Below, piece by piece: positions 29,103-31,507 of a stretch of DNA of 31,507 nt. The first letter of the stretch is position 1. Each line of letters begins with the position of its first letter. A model generated the notes under the pieces. The model made no database searches. It was not told where the DNA came from and was given only the letters and a program-made list of their open reading frames with translations. The translations under genes and the position numbers were made by a program. Source of the DNA: a virus; IMG/VR virus record IMGVR_UViG_3300045999_004776, positions 1-31,507 of that record; one strand, written 5' to 3'.

Positions 29103-29258
29103 TTAAGTGTTTGTAGCTATTTTATAAGCGTGAATAAGTTTCTTTATTTCCCCCACATTACGAGGCATATTTATCTTAACATTTTTGCCTGTCTTTTTTA
29201 AAATATGTATTTCTACCATTTCAATCATTTGTCCGTATGTAGGTTGATTAGTAGACAT
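29103..29258 (-). CDS. Small hypothetical protein, 51 aa, after terminase
   Basis: Encodes 51 aa, MSTNQPTYGQMIEMVEIHIL..., basic. ATG at 29258 overlaps the end of the terminase gene by 11 nt, which supports translation. It fills the otherwise empty gap to 29087. The strand/helix pattern (NVKINMPRNVGEIKKLIHAY) is compatible with a small structural or packaging accessory; unknown. Confidence 0.55.
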   Translation of the reverse strand: MSTNQPTYGQMIEMVEIHILKKTGKNVKINMPRNVGEIKKLIHAYKIATNT

Positions 29259-30516
29259 AGTAGTTACCTTTGTTTGGATTTACACTAAACCACATACGCA
29301 TCATTAAAGCATCTGAATAATCGGGTGACCTTCCAATACGTTTTTTAATTTCATCTTTACCCATTAACCTTATTCGTGTTGTATCAATTTCTTTTGGTAA
29401 TCGTACCATTTCAAGTTCTTCTGTAAGGTACTTTTCTATTTTTTCATTGCAGTCAACATACAATTCATTTCTATTTATTTTTTCAGCTAAATAGTAATAG
29501 CATTGGTCTTTTAAAGAGGCAAAGTTGTCTTTGACACCATTAACTTTAATTGGCACGCTATTATTTACAAATCCGTTACAATGTAAGTAATCTACAACAC
29601 CACCACCTACACCATCTTCATCTACTATAACATTGTTATCATTTATATTATATTGTTTCTGTAAAGTCTTTATTTCGCTTACTATAAAATCAATACGACT
29701 TATGTCATATTCTTTTATTTCTATTACTCTGAAATCATCCCAAACATAAACAACTGTTTTGTCTTTTCCTAAACGTGCTATATCGGCTGTAATATATTTA
29801 ACACCGCTTTCAATATGTGTATTAGAAAATACTTTTACAATACTTTGATTGTTTATTAATTGCCCTTCATCTTCGCTGGCTTCAGCTTCATAAAGTTCTT
29901 TAAAAATCTTTTCAGGTAAATCTTTTTGTGCTTGCAAAACTTCATCTTCAGACAATATCCCCTCACGAATTGCATCCCAACAAGTTACTTTAAAGTAAGC
30001 ATAGTTTTTATCTGTTTTAGATTTATCTTTTAACTTATGCACCCAATTAGATATGCCCCCAAAGTTACCAATTAATTTACAAGGTGCTTCTGTTGCTGTT
30101 AAAGTAGAACGTAATGCAAACCACGCTTCCTCTTTTGCTCTCGGTGCTTCATCAAACACACAAGCATAAACATCCTCTCCGTATAAGTTATCAGGATTGT
30201 CAGCAGATTTAAAATGTATTTCAGCACCATTCGGACACGTTATAATTAAATTACTTTCGTTAAAATTATAAACGCCATAACGTGATAAGTTACGGCGTAG
30301 TCTTTTAAATGCTATTTTAGATTGAGAGAATACAGGAGCAACCCACCAATAATTTTTGCCTTCTCCATTTTCGTATTCGTGTGCTTTACCAAATAGCCAA
30401 ATAATATGCGAGTGCGTTTTACCTACTTTAGTACTTGCTTCAGTGATTGTAAAACGTGCATCACAAAATAAGATTTCCTTTTGGTAATCTGTTAAATGTG
30501 GTTTGTTTATTTCCAT
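29248..30516 (-). CDS. terL: Terminase large subunit
   Basis: A 422-aa packaging motor protein. The ATPase has Walker A variant TEASTKVGKT (25-34) and Walker B YACVFDEA (117-124, catalytic E123). The RNase H-like nuclease has D245 (ITADIARLGKD), D299/D301 (VIVDEDGVGGG) and a final Asp in SPDYSDALMMR near 400. It translocates DNA into the prohead through the portal and cuts unit lengths. It overlaps the small-subunit candidate by 10 nt. Confidence 0.95.
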   Translation of the reverse strand: MEINKPHLTDYQKEILFCDARFTITEASTKVGKTHSHIIWLFGKAHEYENGEGKNYWWVAPVFSQSKIAFKRLRRNLSRYGVYNFNESNLIITCPNGAEIHFKSADNPDNLYGEDVYACVFDEAPRAKEEAWFALRSTLTATEAPCKLIGNFGGISNWVHKLKDKSKTDKNYAYFKVTCWDAIREGILSEDEVLQAQKDLPEKIFKELYEAEASEDEGQLINNQSIVKVFSNTHIESGVKYITADIARLGKDKTVVYVWDDFRVIEIKEYDISRIDFIVSEIKTLQKQYNINDNNVIVDEDGVGGGVVDYLHCNGFVNNSVPIKVNGVKDNFASLKDQCYYYLAEKINRNELYVDCNEKIEKYLTEELEMVRLPKEIDTTRIRLMGKDEIKKRIGRSPDYSDALMMRMWFSVNPNKGNYYVY

Positions 30517-30767
30517 TCATTCATATCAATTTTAGGAAATTGTAATTCTGTTTTTTGTTCTATTGTTTGTTTAGGTAGTCCGTATCTATAACTTAACCAA
30601 AGTTTAATTGCATTTACATCGCTATCTAATACTTTTGCATACAACATTTTCCATACTGTATCAGGTACAGTAATTGCATCCATAGACTCAATTAAAGATA
30701 TTACTTCATCTTTCTTTAATCTTCCTGAATTTGGTCTTGCTCCACCTCTTTTTTTTGTTTCATTCAT
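30507..30767 (-). CDS. Terminase small subunit-like protein
   Basis: An 86-aa protein opening MNETKKRGGARPNSGRLKKD, the basic GGARPNSGR motif common at the N-terminus of small-terminase and HTH phage proteins, then a helical region and KLWLSYRYGLPKQTIEQ. It lies immediately upstream of terL with overlapping ends, the usual place of TerS, which recognises the packaging site. Small for the family but not unusually so. Confidence 0.7.
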   Translation of the reverse strand: MNETKKRGGARPNSGRLKKDEVISLIESMDAITVPDTVWKMLYAKVLDSDVNAIKLWLSYRYGLPKQTIEQKTELQFPKIDMNEWK

Positions 30768-30789
30768 ATTGAAAAAATTTGAAATCCAA

Positions 30790-31161
30790 TTAACTTACTT
30801 GCGTAGTATAAACTTTCTCTATTTCGTTTATCATATCTCTCCAACAACTACCGCAAGTTGAACCTTTATAAGGAGTATTAAAAACTCTTTCGTAAATTGA
30901 TTTTAATTGCTCTTGCATTTTAATTGTTAGTTGATTTGGTTTGTTTGGTAAAAACTCCTGTAACCAAAGTAAATCCGTTTCGTTTATGCAACTTACTTTT
31001 TTGTAAGTCCATAGTTTGTTAAGTGCTTCTTTTCTTTCTTCACATCCGCAATTAACTCCAGTTACTTCTGAAATTTTATCTACAACTGCTTTTATACCTG
31101 TTGCTTCTGTGAATTGTTCTATTGTATCACCTAAACCTTTTGCTTTTCTTCCTCTTGCCAT
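30790..31161 (-). CDS. Conserved phage protein with CGC and CGSC motifs, 123 aa
   Basis: A 123-aa protein: MARGRKAKGLGDTIEQFTEATGIKAVV, then VNCGCEERKEALNKLW (about 50-65), and near the C-terminus GSTCGSCWRDMINEIEKVY. The Cys pairs (CGC and CGSC) could together bind zinc. The arrangement is familiar from Bacteroidota phage and prophage genes beside terminases. It starts in a TAATG overlap with the sigma factor and lies between it and TerS, so a packaging or late-regulation link is possible. Function unknown. Confidence 0.72.
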   Translation of the reverse strand: MARGRKAKGLGDTIEQFTEATGIKAVVDKISEVTGVNCGCEERKEALNKLWTYKKVSCINETDLLWLQEFLPNKPNQLTIKMQEQLKSIYERVFNTPYKGSTCGSCWRDMINEIEKVYTTQVS

Positions 31162-31507
31162 TATTTTAAATTATTATAATCGTTTTGAAATAAATCTTTT
31201 AATTTTCTTTTGTGTTCTTTAAGCGAGTGAAAAATACTTGTTTTGCTAATCTTTGTTTCATTTGCTAATTCCTGCATACTTAAACCGCTATCTCTATAAA
31301 TCGTAAATAGTTTTTTATCGTATGCATCCCAACTATTTACCTCTGCTTCGCATTTGGTTCTGAACTTATACCAATCAATTTCTGCATCTTCGTTAAATTC
31401 ATCAACTATTAAATATTCTTCATCAATATCACCTTCATAATAAAACGATTCAATTTTTTGCTTTTTTAAAAATTGTCTAATAAATACGGAACGAATACAA
31501 ATAATCT
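31161..31507 (-). CDS. ECF-like sigma factor, C-terminal part
   Basis: C-terminal part of the 169-aa sigma factor that starts at 273 on the circular map. It carries a region-4 type helix-turn-helix at about residues 130-158 of the joined protein (GLSMQELANETKISKTSIF), which would recognise the -35 element, followed by a basic tail. Its stop codon TAA overlaps the ATG of the next gene by one base (TAATG), so the two are translationally coupled. The last three window bases are outside the repeat and probably not authentic here. There is no sign of an anti-sigma gene nearby. Confidence 0.85.
   Translation of the reverse strand, partial: IICIRSVFIRQFLKKQKIESFYYEGDIDEEYLIVDEFNEDAEIDWYKFRTKCEAEVNSWDAYDKKLFTIYRDSGLSMQELANETKISKTSIFHSLKEHKRKLKDLFQNDYNNLK
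31401..31504. repeat. Right copy of 104-bp terminal direct repeat
   Basis: Second copy of 4-107. If the two are merged, the circle runs from 4 to 31400, about 31,397 bp. Confidence 0.93.

Noticed and set aside
1-31507. Search for integrase, recombinase, tRNA or attachment site
   Set aside because: None recognised in any frame; no tRNA-like cloverleaf or integrase motif noticed, so lysogeny by integration cannot be supported.

Overview
This window looks like one complete, circularly closing genome of a tailed bacteriophage (siphovirus-like) infecting a member of the Bacteroidota, most likely a Flavobacteriales host. Reasons: a 104-bp stretch at the left end (4-107) recurs at the right end (31401-31504) and joining the copies restores an open sigma-factor gene; the DNA is very A+T rich; there are almost no Shine-Dalgarno sequences; many gene starts are preceded by the Bacteroidota -7 box TAnnTTTG; and the structural proteins match families typical of flavobacterial phages. 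The unique circle would be about 31.4 kb. I see no integrase, tRNA, CRISPR or IS element.

Almost everything is transcribed leftward (minus strand). Starting at the divergent control region near 10.0-10.18 kb, the early block runs down to 369: small ORFs, a MazG-like protein, a DnaA domain IV-like protein, an HTH protein, a YqaJ-type exonuclease, an SSB-like DUF3127 protein, a prim-pol/DUF3987 primase-helicase, a strong iteron array (candidate replication origin, 2884-3154), an SF2 helicase, a GIY-YIG homing endonuclease and a VRR-NUC nuclease. The early block reads into an ECF-like sigma factor that crosses the contig ends (273 to 1, then 31504 to 31161). That gene heads the late block: a Cys-motif protein, small and large terminase, a tail-assembly-chaperone pair with a likely -1 frameshift, tail completion and tail tip proteins, tape measure, XkdF-type protease, scaffold-like protein, major capsid, major tail protein, portal, head-tail connector, an Ig-domain fibre, and then holin, amidase, a metallophosphoesterase and a lipoprotein/TM u-spanin-like protein. 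The order is unusual, because the tail module precedes capsid and portal.

Three short rightward cassettes interrupt the leftward genome (10177-10559, 17457-17675, 21168-21676). Each has its own TATATTTG promoter box and ends in an intrinsic terminator. Two carry paralogous 'YWQEVK' proteins. The third carries a lipoprotein resembling only the C-terminal tail of SPFH/prohibitin proteins.

The most striking non-coding signal is a family of four leader RNAs sharing one architecture but not one sequence. A promoter box is followed at once by a 7-9 nt arm, an A/U-rich linker, and a hairpin whose loop carries the exact complement of the 5' arm (an H-type pseudoknot). In three of four a U-run follows, and then a start codon. 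They precede the sigma factor, the GIY-YIG endonuclease, the gene upstream of the primase, and the SPFH-tail lipoprotein. Two of them show a compensatory base change (GTGGTCG/CGACCAC versus GTGGACG/CGTCCAC). A second repeated signal, GTGTTTTAAT, lies 6-16 nt upstream of four late-gene starts and could be a late promoter or translation signal.

All of this is read by eye: family assignments come from motif recognition without database searches, and the small hypothetical genes rest on tight operon spacing and overlapping stop/start codons.
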